Assembly (NCBI RefSeq): GCF_001905725.1
Contig: NZ_LIWB01000001.1
Location: forward strand, 989,871 to 1,053,870
Reading direction: 5' to 3'
DNA: 64,000 nt
Source of the DNA: Streptomyces sp. CB02400
GTDB lineage: Bacteria; Actinomycetota; Actinomycetes; Streptomycetales; Streptomycetaceae
Shown here in pieces: positions 55,763 through 64,000 of this stretch. Numbering within the stretch: position 1 is the stretch's first letter; every line of letters begins with the position of its first letter. The translations under genes were made by a program, and so were the position numbers. The notes beneath the pieces are model-generated. The model saw only the letters and a program-made list of their open reading frames with translations, did not search any database and had not been told where the DNA came from.

Positions 55763-56802
55763 CGGACACGTCCACGCCGCCGGCCTCCGTCGCCGCGGCC
55801 CTCGCCCGCTACACCGCACTGCCCGACCCCGCACCGCTGCTGGCCCTCAACTTCGGCTTCGCGCGGGCGAGGGCACTGGGCGCGGCCCTGGACCTGGGCG
55901 TGTTCACCGCCCTGGCCGGGGCGCCGCGCACCACGGCACGACTCGCCGGCGACCTGGGCTGCGACGCGCGGCTGCTGGGCGAACTGCTGGAGGTCCTGGA
56001 GGACTTCGGGCTGGTGTCGGGTGACGGCGGAGCGGGCTGGGCGCCGACCGAGACGGCGCGCGCCTACCTGGTGGAGGGGGCCCCGGCCTACCTCGGGGAC
56101 CACTTCGACGAGGTGCTCGCGCAGTGGGACCGCTGGAGCGCGCTCACGTCCCTCGTGCGCTCCGGCGACCGCGGCGGCGACCTCGGCGACCCGGCCGGAC
56201 GCGGGCGGCACCGGGGCATGTTCGCCGGCGCCTTCCCGCTCGCCGTACGGATCGCGTCCGGTGTGGTCGCGGACCTGGGGCCGGCCGATGCCGGCCGGGT
56301 CCTGGACTTCACCTGCGGCAGCGGGGAGTGGGGCATCGCGCTGGCCGGCGCCGACCCCCGGGCGCGGGTGACCGCGCACGACGATCCGGCCCTGCTCGCC
56401 GTGGCCCGCGAACGCGCCGCGGAGTTCGGGGTCGCCGGAAGGTTCCGCTTCGTACCGGCCGACTTCGGGGGCACGCCGTTCGCGGAGGGCGAGTTCGACA
56501 CCGTCGTCATGGCGCACGCGGGCCGGTTCGCCGGCCGGCGGACCGCCGCCCTGCTGCTCCGGGAGTGCGCCCGCGTGCTGCGGCCCGGAGGCACGCTGCT
56601 GCTCGCCGACATCATGCGGACGCCGCCCGGACAGTCCCCGCTCGGCCGTCCCATGCTCGCGCTCAGCCTCCTGGTGAACACCGAGAACGGCGGCCTGCCC
56701 GAGGCCGACGAATACCGCGCCCTCATGGCCGAGGCCGGGATCACGGCGAAGGAATGCGTCACTCGCGGGCTGGTGACGGCCCTGACGGGAGAAAGGCAGT
56801 AA
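55759..56802 (+). CDS. Second O-methyltransferase-like enzyme
   Basis: This 347-residue protein is built like its neighbour: dimerisation domain (LNFGFARARALGAALDLGVF), SAM-binding VLDFTCGSGEWGIALAGADP, and MAHAGRF in place of the usual HVxH catalytic segment. The missing catalytic His suggests a modified reaction, such as C-methylation or hydroxylase/decarboxylase activity as seen in some anthracycline homologues. GTG start at a GTGA overlap. Confidence 0.82.
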   Translation: MTDTSTPPASVAAALARYTALPDPAPLLALNFGFARARALGAALDLGVFTALAGAPRTTARLAGDLGCDARLLGELLEVLEDFGLVSGDGGAGWAPTETARAYLVEGAPAYLGDHFDEVLAQWDRWSALTSLVRSGDRGGDLGDPAGRGRHRGMFAGAFPLAVRIASGVVADLGPADAGRVLDFTCGSGEWGIALAGADPRARVTAHDDPALLAVARERAAEFGVAGRFRFVPADFGGTPFAEGEFDTVVMAHAGRFAGRRTAALLLRECARVLRPGGTLLLADIMRTPPGQSPLGRPMLALSLLVNTENGGLPEADEYRALMAEAGITAKECVTRGLVTALTGERQ

Positions 56803-56804
56803 CC

Positions 56805-58091
56805 ATGCGAGAAGTGGTCGTCACCGGGCTCGGAGTCGTCAGCCCGGCGGGAACAGGAAAGGAAGCCTTCTGGGACACGGTCTCGGCGGGCAGGAGCGTC
56901 ACCAAACCGCTCTCCGACATCACCAGTTCCGCCCTGTTCAAGGAATTCGCCTTTCTTTCCGACGCGGTGGCGGAGGTACCCGGATTCGAGGAGCAGATAC
57001 CCTCCCTGCCGCCCGAGGTGCAACGGCTGGACAGGTACGTGCAGTTCGCCGTCGCGGCCGCCGCCCAGGCCATGCGGGACGCCGGCCTCGAGGCCGGTGG
57101 TCACACGGCCGACCGCACCGGCATCTCGCTGTCCACGGCGATCTGCGGCACGCCCAAGATGGAGGAGGAGTTCCTCGCTGTCACGGACGAGGGCCGCAAG
57201 CCCATCGACCCGGCGAAGGCGGGCCGCGACCTGTACCTCGCCTCCATGTCGAACACCCCCGGCACGGTCCTGTCCGCCCTGTTCGGGGCGCAGGGTCCGT
57301 GCGTCACCCTGTCCACCGGCTGCATCGGCGGCATCGACGCGGTCGGCCACGCCTTCGAGACCATCGCCCACGGGGACGCGGACGTGATGATCGCCGGAGC
57401 CACCGAAGCGCCCATCACCCCGGTCACCGTGGCATCCTTCGAGATCATCAACTGCCTCTCCCGCGCCCACAAGGACCGGCCCGAGGCCGCCTCCCGCCCC
57501 TACGACGCCGGGCGCGACGGCTTCGTACTGGGCGAGGGCTGCGGCATCCTGGTGCTGGAGGAACGGGAGCACGCACGCGCCCGCGGGGCGACGCCGTACC
57601 TGCGGATCGACGGCTTCTCCCACACCTCCAACGCCATCCACATGACCGACCTGCTGTCCGACGGCGCCGATCTGACCCATGCCATGACCCAGGCCGTCGA
57701 GCGCGCCGGACTGAGCCCCGACGACATCGACCACGTCAGCTCGCACGGCAGCTCGACCCGGCAGAACGACACCTGCGAGACCAGCGCGCTCAAACTGGCC
57801 CTGGGCCCGCGCGCCCGGGCGGTCCCGGTGAACTCCGCCAAGTCCATGCTGGGCCACGCCCTGGCCGCGGCCAGCGCCATGGAGCTCGTGCTGTGCGCCC
57901 TGGCCTGCACCCACCGCTTCGTGCATCCCACCGCCAACTACGAGAACCCCGACCCGACGTGCGACCTCGACTACGTGCCGGGCACCGGCCGGCCCTGGGA
58001 CGGTGAGGTCATCCTCAAGGACGCCAGCGGCTTCGCCGGCCTGCACGCGGCCCTGGTCGCCAGCGCGGTCCGGGAAGGAGGCCGGCGATGA
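56805..58091 (+). CDS. Type II PKS ketosynthase alpha
   Basis: This 428-residue ketosynthase has the Cys-His-His active site: Cys173 in TLSTGCIGGIDAVGHA, His in SSHGSSTRQND and His in MLGHALAAASAMEL. GPxxTxSTGCxxGxDAVG is the KS-alpha pattern of type II polyketide synthases. It would condense malonyl units on the ACP together with the chain-length factor encoded next, which it overlaps by 4 bp. The N-terminal 70 residues differ from textbook aromatic KS-alpha proteins, suggesting a divergent clade. Confidence 0.88.
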   Translation: MREVVVTGLGVVSPAGTGKEAFWDTVSAGRSVTKPLSDITSSALFKEFAFLSDAVAEVPGFEEQIPSLPPEVQRLDRYVQFAVAAAAQAMRDAGLEAGGHTADRTGISLSTAICGTPKMEEEFLAVTDEGRKPIDPAKAGRDLYLASMSNTPGTVLSALFGAQGPCVTLSTGCIGGIDAVGHAFETIAHGDADVMIAGATEAPITPVTVASFEIINCLSRAHKDRPEAASRPYDAGRDGFVLGEGCGILVLEEREHARARGATPYLRIDGFSHTSNAIHMTDLLSDGADLTHAMTQAVERAGLSPDDIDHVSSHGSSTRQNDTCETSALKLALGPRARAVPVNSAKSMLGHALAAASAMELVLCALACTHRFVHPTANYENPDPTCDLDYVPGTGRPWDGEVILKDASGFAGLHAALVASAVREGGRR

Positions 58092-59326
58092 GCGTCGTCG
58101 TCACCGGAATCGGCGCGGTCACCCCGGCCGGCACGGGTCTCGACCCCCTGTGGGAGGGAGCCCGGGAAGGGGTCGCGCGCATCACCGCCATCGACCGCTT
58201 CGACGCCTCGGCCTACGCCTGCCCGGCCGCGGGTCAGTCGGGCTTCGACGCCGACGCCGAACTGCCGTCCCGGTTCGTCAAGCGCACCGACCGCTTCACA
58301 CACCTGGCCGTCCACGCCGTGCGCCAGGCCCTCGACGAGGCCGGCGTCGCCGTCGGCACGGACGTGACCCCCGAGCGCACCGCCGTCATGGTCGGCAACA
58401 TCCTCGGCGGCTGGGAGTTCGCCGAACGCGAGCTGCGCAACCTGTGGACCGACGGCCCGCGCGCGGTCAGCCCCTACCAGGCGACCGCCTGGTTCCCCGC
58501 CGCCCCGCAGGGCAACATCTGCATCGACCAGGGCGTCAAGGGCCCGGCCCGCACCTTCGTGGCCGACCGCGCGAGCGGCGCGTACGCCCTGATCGGCGGG
58601 GCCGAGGCGCTGCTGCGCGACCGCGCCGACGTCGTCATCGCGGGCGGTGTCGAGGCGCCGCTGTCACCGTACGGCTGGCTGTGCCTGGAGACCAGCGGGC
58701 TCGGCGCCAAGGCCCGCGGCACGCTCGCCCCCGACGAGCTGTACCGGCCCTTCGACGCCGGACACGGCGGCAGCGTCTTCGGCGAGGGGGCGGTGTTCCT
58801 GATCCTGGAGCGGCGCGAACACGCCGAACGCCGGGGCGCGACGATCCTCGGCGAACTGGCCGGCTGGGGCGTGAGCACCGACGGCTACATGCCGTACTAC
58901 ACCGTCGAACCGACCGGTCAGGTCCTCGGCCGGGCCATGCGCACCGCGGCCGACCGGGCCGGCGTCTCGGGCGAGGACCTGGGAGCGGTGTTCGCCCACG
59001 GCTCCGCGATCCCCTTCGAGGACGTCACCGAGGGCTACGCGCTGCACGAGGCCTTCGGACCGGCCGCGGCCCGGGTGCCGGTCACCGTGCCCAAGTCCGG
59101 GTTCGGCCATCTGCTCGGCGCCGCCGCGCCCGCCGACGTGGCGCTGGCGCTGCGGGGCATGCGGGAGGAGACGGTCCCGGCCACCGTCAACCTCGACCGC
59201 CCGGCGCCGGGCATCGACCTGGACCTGGTGGGCGGCGAGGCCCGGCCCGCCTCCGGGTGGGAGCACACGCTGGTGGTCTCACGAGGGCTGGGAGGTGTCA
59301 ACGCGTGCCTGGTGCTGAGGCGCTGA
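58088..59326 (+). CDS. Type II PKS chain-length factor (KS beta) with Arg at the active-site position
   Basis: This 412-residue ketosynthase homologue aligns with chain-length factors at PQGNICIDQGVKGP and VADRASGAYAL. Where KS-alpha has Cys and most chain-length factors have Gln (EQAGG), this protein has Arg about residue 161 (DRASG). It should be inactive in condensation and form the heterodimer that sets chain length. It retains FAHGSAIPFED and GFGHLLGAAAPAD. Confidence 0.87.
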   Translation: MSVVVTGIGAVTPAGTGLDPLWEGAREGVARITAIDRFDASAYACPAAGQSGFDADAELPSRFVKRTDRFTHLAVHAVRQALDEAGVAVGTDVTPERTAVMVGNILGGWEFAERELRNLWTDGPRAVSPYQATAWFPAAPQGNICIDQGVKGPARTFVADRASGAYALIGGAEALLRDRADVVIAGGVEAPLSPYGWLCLETSGLGAKARGTLAPDELYRPFDAGHGGSVFGEGAVFLILERREHAERRGATILGELAGWGVSTDGYMPYYTVEPTGQVLGRAMRTAADRAGVSGEDLGAVFAHGSAIPFEDVTEGYALHEAFGPAAARVPVTVPKSGFGHLLGAAAPADVALALRGMREETVPATVNLDRPAPGIDLDLVGGEARPASGWEHTLVVSRGLGGVNACLVLRR

Positions 59327-59730
59327 CCGGGCAGGTGGTCCCGGACGCACCGGGTGTGCGGGCGGTGGGCATCGACGTGGTCGACGTCGGACGGCTGCGC
59401 ACCATGCTGGAGCGGCGTGGGCAGCCGCTGCTCGACCGGCTGCTCACCCCGGCCGAACAGACCCTGTGCCAGGGGGCGTCGGCGCGCCACCGCGCCGCCT
59501 GTCTGGCCGGCCGGGTGGCGGCCAAGGAGGCCGTGCGCAAGACCCTCGGCGGACACGGCGCGGGCTGCGCGTGGCGGGACGTGGAGATCGGCCGGGAACC
59601 GTCCGGGGCGCCGGTGCCCCGGTTGACCGGGCGGGCGGCGCGGGCGTTCGAGACCGCCGGGCTCAGCCGCCTGCACCTGAGCATCACGCACGAGGCCGGC
59701 GTCGCCGTGGCCGTCGCCGTGGCCGTATGA
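59305..59730 (+). CDS. AcpS-type holo-ACP synthase in the cluster
   Basis: This 141-residue phosphopantetheinyl transferase has the AcpS motifs GIDVVDVGRLRTML and GRVAAKEAVRKTLG (Mg and CoA binding) and LHLSITHEAGVAVAVAVAV at the end. It should load the arm onto the ACP encoded next. GTG at 59305 has GGGAGGT nine bases upstream, within the 3' end of the chain-length-factor gene. A cluster-borne AcpS is unusual for type II systems, which mostly rely on housekeeping enzymes. Confidence 0.85.
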   Translation: MPGAEALTGQVVPDAPGVRAVGIDVVDVGRLRTMLERRGQPLLDRLLTPAEQTLCQGASARHRAACLAGRVAAKEAVRKTLGGHGAGCAWRDVEIGREPSGAPVPRLTGRAARAFETAGLSRLHLSITHEAGVAVAVAVAV

Positions 59731-59767
59731 GACACGACGAGAACGAGTGAAGGAGTCAGTGAGCCGG

Positions 59768-60016
59768 ATGAACGTTCGGGAAGAAGTGGTCGACGTCCTG
59801 CGGGGCGTCGGATTCGACGCCGGGGAACTCGAGGACGGTCGGCACCTCGGCCGTGACCTCGACATCGACTCGACCGAGCTGGTGGAGATCGTCGTCGCCC
59901 TGGAACAGCGCTTCGGGATCGACATCGACGCCGAGGCCGAGGGCGGGTTCACCACCTTCGGCGACCTCGTGGCCTGCGTGACGCGCCTGCTCCCGGCCGT
60001 CGCGGGAAGGGGATGA
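59768..60016 (+). CDS. Acyl carrier protein
   Basis: This 82-residue ACP has the phosphopantetheine attachment Ser35 in LDIDSTELVEIVVALEQRFG. The ATG at 59768 was chosen (AAGGAG twelve bases upstream); GTG codons at 59747 and 59759 are in frame and possible. It is placed with the ketosynthase pair, AcpS and cyclase as in a minimal type II polyketide synthase. Confidence 0.88.
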   Translation: MNVREEVVDVLRGVGFDAGELEDGRHLGRDLDIDSTELVEIVVALEQRFGIDIDAEAEGGFTTFGDLVACVTRLLPAVAGRG

Positions 60017-60020
60017 GAGC

Positions 60021-60473
60021 GTGCCGCGCATCGAGAACAGCATCGTCATCGAGGCCGACGCCGGCCAGGTCTTCGACGTCACCAACGACATCGCCCGCTG
60101 GTCGGAGATCTTCGACGAGTACAGCGACGCCAAGGTCGTCTCCCAGGAGCGGGAGGGCCGCTGGACCGAGATCGTCTTCGAGCTCACCAACGCCGAGGGC
60201 GCGAGCTGGCGTTCCTGGCGCATCCTGGACCACCGCGGACTCGTCGCGGTCGCCGAGCGGCGTGACCCGCTGTACCCGTTCCGGTACATGCACCTGAGGT
60301 GGAGCTATCACCCGGTACCGGAGGGCACGCTGATGACCTGGGTCCAGGACTTCGAACTCGACGAGAAGTTCGAGGTACCGCTGGAGACCGTCCTGGAGCG
60401 GATGAACGACCACACCCGCCACAACCAGGCCGGCATCAAGCGGAAGATCGAGTCCGGGGCCGTACAGCCGTGA
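60021..60473 (+). CDS. Aromatase/cyclase, SRPBCC fold
   Basis: This 150-residue single-domain polyketide cyclase has [40 protein letters not shown] and [13 protein letters not shown], matching the TcmN/WhiE-ORFVI group that performs the first-ring cyclisation and aromatisation. It starts with GTG four bases after the ACP stop and overlaps the next gene by 4 bp. Confidence 0.88.
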   Translation: MPRIENSIVIEADAGQVFDVTNDIARWSEIFDEYSDAKVVSQEREGRWTEIVFELTNAEGASWRSWRILDHRGLVAVAERRDPLYPFRYMHLRWSYHPVPEGTLMTWVQDFELDEKFEVPLETVLERMNDHTRHNQAGIKRKIESGAVQP

Positions 60474-61669
60474 CCCGGCGCCTGTTCACGTCGGAGTCGG
60501 TCACCGAGGGACACCCCGACAAGATCGCCGACCAGATCAGCGACGCGGTCCTGGACGCCCTGCTCGCCCAGGACCGCGACGCCCGGGTGGCCGTGGAGAC
60601 CCTCGTGACCACCGGTCAGGTGCACATCGCCGGCGAGGTGTCCAGCAGCGCCGGGATCGACGTCGCCGCCGTGGCCCGGGAACGGATCCTCGCCATCGGC
60701 TACGACTCCTCCGCCAAGGGCTTCGACGGCGCGAGCTGCGGGGTGAGCGTCTCCCTCGGCCGGCAGTCACCCGACATCGACCGGGGCGTCTCGGACGCCT
60801 ACGAGTCCCGGATCGAGGGACACGCGGACGCACTGGACCGGCTCGGCGCCGGCGACCAGGGGCTGATGTTCGGCTTCGCCTCCGACGAGACGCCGGAGCT
60901 GATGCCGCTGCCCATCACCCTCGCCCACCGGCTGGCCAGGCGCCTGTCCGACGTGCGCAGGAACGGCACGGTCCCCTACCTGCGCCCGGACGGCAAGACC
61001 CAGGTCACCGTCGAGTACGACGGTGACCGCCCGGTCCGGCTGGACACGGTCGTCATCTCCAGCCAGCACGCCCGCGACATCGACCCGGACACGCTCCTCG
61101 CCCCCGACCTGCGCGCCCACGTCCTCGATCCCGAACTTCCCGCGCTGGCCGGCGTCCTGGACGTCTCCGGGGTACGGCTGCTGGTCAATCCGACCGGCCG
61201 TTTCGAGGTCGGCGGCCCGATGGGTGACGCGGGCGTCACCGGCCGGAAGATCATCGTCGACACCTACGGCGGCATGGCCCGGCACGGCGGCGGTGCCTTC
61301 TCCGGCAAGGACCCGTCCAAGGTGGACCGGTCGGCCGCGTACGCGATGCGCTGGGTCGCCAAGAACGTGGTGGCGGCCGGCCTGGCCTCCCGCTGCGAGG
61401 TGCAGGTCGCCTACGCCATCGGCACCGCCCGCCCCGTCGGCCTGTTCACGGAGTGCTTCGGCACCGAGACCGTGCCGGTCGCCACCGTCCAGCGTGCCGT
61501 CACCGAGGTGTTCGACCTGCGGCCGGGAGCCCTGGTGCGCGATCTGGACCTGCTGCGCCCGATCTACTCCCGGACCGCCGCCTACGGGCACTTCGGCCGC
61601 ACCGGACCGGAGTTCACCTGGGAGGCCACCGACCGGGCCGACAAACTCCGGCAGGCCGCCGGGGTCTGA
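60470..61669 (+). CDS. metK: S-adenosylmethionine synthetase, cluster copy
   Basis: This 399-residue methionine adenosyltransferase has [37 protein letters not shown], the ATP/phosphate loop [19 protein letters not shown], and GHFGR near the C-terminus. It is full length. Translational coupling to the cyclase gene shows it belongs to the polyketide operon, where it would boost SAM for the methyltransferases in the cluster. A separate housekeeping copy is expected elsewhere in the genome. Confidence 0.92.
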   Translation: MTRRLFTSESVTEGHPDKIADQISDAVLDALLAQDRDARVAVETLVTTGQVHIAGEVSSSAGIDVAAVARERILAIGYDSSAKGFDGASCGVSVSLGRQSPDIDRGVSDAYESRIEGHADALDRLGAGDQGLMFGFASDETPELMPLPITLAHRLARRLSDVRRNGTVPYLRPDGKTQVTVEYDGDRPVRLDTVVISSQHARDIDPDTLLAPDLRAHVLDPELPALAGVLDVSGVRLLVNPTGRFEVGGPMGDAGVTGRKIIVDTYGGMARHGGGAFSGKDPSKVDRSAAYAMRWVAKNVVAAGLASRCEVQVAYAIGTARPVGLFTECFGTETVPVATVQRAVTEVFDLRPGALVRDLDLLRPIYSRTAAYGHFGRTGPEFTWEATDRADKLRQAAGV

Positions 61670-61703
61670 CCCGCACCGACGCAATCCCTCAGGAGGCTCC
61701 AGG

Positions 61704-62687
61704 GTGCGTATCGCCGTCACCGGGTCCATCGCGGTGGACCATCTCATGTTCTTCCCGGGCCGCTTCACCGAACAACTGGTACCCGACCGGCTGCACAGCG
61801 TCTCCCTGTCGTTCCTGTGCGACCGGCTGGAGACCCGGCGCGGCGGCGTCGCCGCCAACATCGCCCTGGGCCTCGGCCGGCTGGGCCTGACGCCCCTTCT
61901 CGTGGGTGCGGTCGGAGCCGACTTCACCGACTACCAGGTGTGGCTGAAGCAGCACGGCGTCGACACCGACTCCGTGCTCGTCGTGCCCGGCGGGCACACG
62001 GCACGGTTCGTCTGCACGACCGACGCCGACCACAACCAGATCGGCGCCTTCCACCCCGGGGCCATGGGGGCGGCCTGCACCATCTCGCTGCACGAGGTGG
62101 CCGAGCGGGCCGGGCCGCCCGACCTCGTGGTCGTCTCGCCGAACGACCCGGCGGCGATGCTCCGGCACACCGAGGAGTGCCGCACCGCGGCCCTGCCGTT
62201 CGTCGCCGACCCCTCGCAGCAGATCGCCCGCCTGAACCGCGCGGACGTGCAGTTCCTGCTGACGGACGCCCGCTGGCTGTTCACCAACGAGTACGAGTCG
62301 GCGCTGCTCCAGGAGAGCACCGGCTGGAGCGCCCGGCGCGTCCTGGAACGGGTCGGGACCTGGGTGACCACGCTCGGCGCCGCCGGGGTGCTCGTCGAGC
62401 GCTCCGGCCACGAGCCGCTCGTGGTGCCGGCGGTCCCCGACGTCACGGCCGTCGAACCGACCGGCGCGGGTGACGCGCTGCGCGCCGGGATGCTCGCCGC
62501 CGTCGCCCGGGGCGTCCCGGTCGAGGCGGCGGCCCGGCTGGGCTGCGTCCTCGCCTCCTTCGCCCTGGAGTCGGCCGGCACCCAGGAGTACACGGTGAGC
62601 GCCCGCTCGCTCGCGGCCCGGCTCCGCGCCGCCTACGGGGAGCGCGTGGCGACCGCGCTCGCCCCCGTGCTCAGGAGCATGCCGTGA
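61704..62687 (+). CDS. PfkB-family kinase, probable adenosine kinase
   Basis: This 327-residue ribokinase-fold enzyme has RRGGVAANIALGLGRLG (substrate lid) and VEPTGAGDALRAGML (ATP site with catalytic Asp). The AGGAGG site lies seven bases before the GTG. The sequence most resembles bacterial adenosine kinases. Beside metK and methyltransferases it would remove adenosine made when S-adenosylhomocysteine is hydrolysed, keeping methylation going. A nucleoside or sugar substrate cannot be excluded. Confidence 0.8.
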   Translation: MRIAVTGSIAVDHLMFFPGRFTEQLVPDRLHSVSLSFLCDRLETRRGGVAANIALGLGRLGLTPLLVGAVGADFTDYQVWLKQHGVDTDSVLVVPGGHTARFVCTTDADHNQIGAFHPGAMGAACTISLHEVAERAGPPDLVVVSPNDPAAMLRHTEECRTAALPFVADPSQQIARLNRADVQFLLTDARWLFTNEYESALLQESTGWSARRVLERVGTWVTTLGAAGVLVERSGHEPLVVPAVPDVTAVEPTGAGDALRAGMLAAVARGVPVEAAARLGCVLASFALESAGTQEYTVSARSLAARLRAAYGERVATALAPVLRSMP

Positions 62688-63202
62688 GCCGTGTACGGAC
62701 ACTGCGCGCGGAGCCCCTGCTGATCCCCCTGGTGGTGGCCGGCGCGGTCCCCGCGGCGCTCGGCCTGTGGCTGCAGGGCCCTCCGGTGCCGGGCGGGGGC
62801 GGGCTCCGTGCGACCGGTGGGCTCGCCCTGGTCCTGCTCGGCGCCTGGATGACCGCGGACGCCGTGGACCGTGTCTACCTGCGCCAGCCCACCCCCCTGG
62901 GCGACCGCCCGCCCGAGCGGCTGGTCCGGTCGGGCTGGTACGGGGTGATCAGGAACCCCATGGCCGCCGGGATGACCCTGCTCCTGGCCGGTGAGGCCCT
63001 GTTGTGGTCCGCGACGGCCGTCCTGGTCTGGGCCGCGTTCGTCCTGGCCGTGTCCTGCGTGACCACCGTCCGGATCGAGGAGCCGGGGTTGAGGGCGGCC
63101 TTCGGGGAGCAGTACGCCGCCTACCGGCGCGCGGTGCCCGGGTGGATCCCCGGCACCGCGAGGACCACCGGCCGCCGGACCGAGCACCGGCGCACGCCCT
63201 GA
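62684..63202 (+). CDS. Membrane methyltransferase, ICMT/PEMT type
   Basis: This 172-residue protein has about four membrane helices and the C-terminal signature of isoprenylcysteine carboxyl methyltransferase-like enzymes: RSGWYGVIRNPMAAG, then EEPGLRAAFGEQYAAYRRAV with the acidic and Tyr residues of the SAM site. It is a third methyltransferase of the cluster and could O-methylate a carboxylate or phenol at the membrane. GTG start at a 4-bp overlap with the kinase gene. Confidence 0.82.
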   Translation: MSRVRTLRAEPLLIPLVVAGAVPAALGLWLQGPPVPGGGGLRATGGLALVLLGAWMTADAVDRVYLRQPTPLGDRPPERLVRSGWYGVIRNPMAAGMTLLLAGEALLWSATAVLVWAAFVLAVSCVTTVRIEEPGLRAAFGEQYAAYRRAVPGWIPGTARTTGRRTEHRRTP

Positions 63203-63215
63203 GTGAGGAGTAGTC

Positions 63216-64000
63216 GTGTACGTCGACCTGAGCATCCCCGTCAGCCGCCGGGCCCCCGGGGTCGAGTTCGAGCAGTGGCTCCACCGGGACGGCATCCGCC
63301 ACCTCTCCCGCCGCATACGGGCGTTGCCCGGCGACAGCCGCAGGGACCGGCTGGTCAACCACTGGCGGTGGCTGACCGGCCGCCGCCGGCTGCGCCCCCG
63401 GGACCTGCCGGACGGCTGCTTCCTGTCCAACGAGTTCTACCGCATGTCCGTGCACCAGGGCACGCACGTGGACGCGCCCTTCCACTACGGACCCGAGTGC
63501 GAGGGACGCCCCGCCAAGAAGGTCATGGACCTGCCGCTGGAGTGGTTCCGCGGGCCCGGGGCCGTACTGGACGTCCGGGCCTGCGGGGGCAGGGTGACCG
63601 CGTCCGACGTCAAGGAGGCGCTGGCGAGCTCCGGGGCACACGTCGGGCCCGGAACCGTGGTGCTCTTCCGCACCGATTCCGATCTGCGCCTGGGCACACC
63701 CGAGTACCACACGCGGTCCACGGCGATCACCCCCGGAGCCGTCGACCACCTGCTGGACCTAGGCGTGAAGGTCCTCGGCACGGACTGCTGGAGCTTCGAC
63801 GGGCCTGCCCGCGACATGGTCGAGCGCTACTACGCCTCGGGGGACCGCGACGTCCTGTGGCCCGCCCACATGCACGGCAGGCGACGGGAGTTCGTGCAGA
63901 TCGAAGGGCTCGCCCGGCTCCGGGAGATCCCCGAGGGACCCTTCACCTTCACGGCCTTCCCCGTGGCCCTGGCCGACGCGGGCGCGGCCTGGTGCCGGGC
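63216..64000 (+). CDS. Cyclase-family metal hydrolase (cut by window edge)
   Basis: The visible 261 residues belong to the kynurenine-formamidase-like cyclase family (PF04199). The metal motif HQGTHVDAPFHYG is complete, and FRTDSDLRLG, DCWSFDGPA and ILWPAH-like VLWPAHMHG follow. Members open or close lactone/amide rings; several are annotated as polyketide cyclases. GTG at 63216 has GAGGAG five bases upstream. The 3' end lies beyond the window. Confidence 0.85.
   Translation, partial: MYVDLSIPVSRRAPGVEFEQWLHRDGIRHLSRRIRALPGDSRRDRLVNHWRWLTGRRRLRPRDLPDGCFLSNEFYRMSVHQGTHVDAPFHYGPECEGRPAKKVMDLPLEWFRGPGAVLDVRACGGRVTASDVKEALASSGAHVGPGTVVLFRTDSDLRLGTPEYHTRSTAITPGAVDHLLDLGVKVLGTDCWSFDGPARDMVERYYASGDRDVLWPAHMHGRRREFVQIEGLARLREIPEGPFTFTAFPVALADAGAAWCR

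Overview
The window looks like chromosomal DNA of a Streptomyces or a very close relative. It is very GC-rich, uses many GTG starts with GGAGG-type ribosome binding sites, contains many ATGA/GTGA gene overlaps, carries two short GC-rich repeats of a type dispersed in Streptomyces genomes, and ends in a type II polyketide gene set. All identifications come from reading the sequence; no database search was run.

Region 1 (1-9747) and region 4 (30579-40982) appear to be two halves of one oxalate/formate pathway. Region 4 holds formyl-CoA transferase, oxalyl-CoA decarboxylase, an ADP-forming acyl-CoA ligase and an oxalate/formate-family transporter on the minus strand, with extra sucCD and an aldehyde dehydrogenase divergently on plus. 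Region 1 holds a soluble NAD-type formate dehydrogenase with an unusual split and fused subunit layout, fdhD, a ketopantoate-reductase-like gene (possible oxalyl-CoA reductase), a second oxalate/formate-family transporter with a 47-residue partner, a stand-alone FabH and a GntR/FCD regulator. Related TACAGT-core sites lie in the divergent promoter of region 1, upstream of the GntR gene, and in the divergent oxc-sucC promoter.

Region 2 (9801-21244) is a sugar or glycoside module: a ROK regulator, an RbsABC-type importer, a Gfo/Idh/MocA dehydrogenase, a TIM-barrel isomerase and a 1237-residue secreted protein joining sugar dehydrogenase, PKD, CBM6, ThuA and DUF1080 domains. The same bipartite motif (TTTGTCCTG-N6-GAAAAAGT) precedes the ROK gene and the secreted-protein gene.

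Region 3 (21431-30499) is an ebo-type cluster: inositol-3-phosphate synthase, a UbiA prenyltransferase, a TIM-barrel protein, EboA, an EboB-like TatD hydrolase, EboE, an EboF-like phosphodiesterase and a Tat-exported isomerase. It ends at a perfect 24-bp hairpin shared with region 4.

Region 5 (41122-54238) is a tRNA-Leu followed by accessory genes: a TPR-CHAT protein with two divergent small genes, an MFS remnant, hemerythrin, an SgcJ/EcaC-like protein, a TetR/oxidoreductase pair, a DUF574 methyltransferase, a truncated-looking unknown gene and a decayed DNA methylase, plus two copies of a roughly 164-bp repeat.

Region 6 (54239-64000) is the start of a type II polyketide cluster, all on plus: cupin, two methyltransferases, KS-alpha, a chain-length factor with Arg in place of the usual Gln, AcpS, ACP, aromatase/cyclase, a dedicated S-adenosylmethionine synthetase, an adenosine-kinase-like PfkB protein, an ICMT-type membrane methyltransferase and a cyclase that runs off the edge. 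Three ATTCCGC heptamers at 11-bp spacing precede it, the geometry of SARP binding sites.
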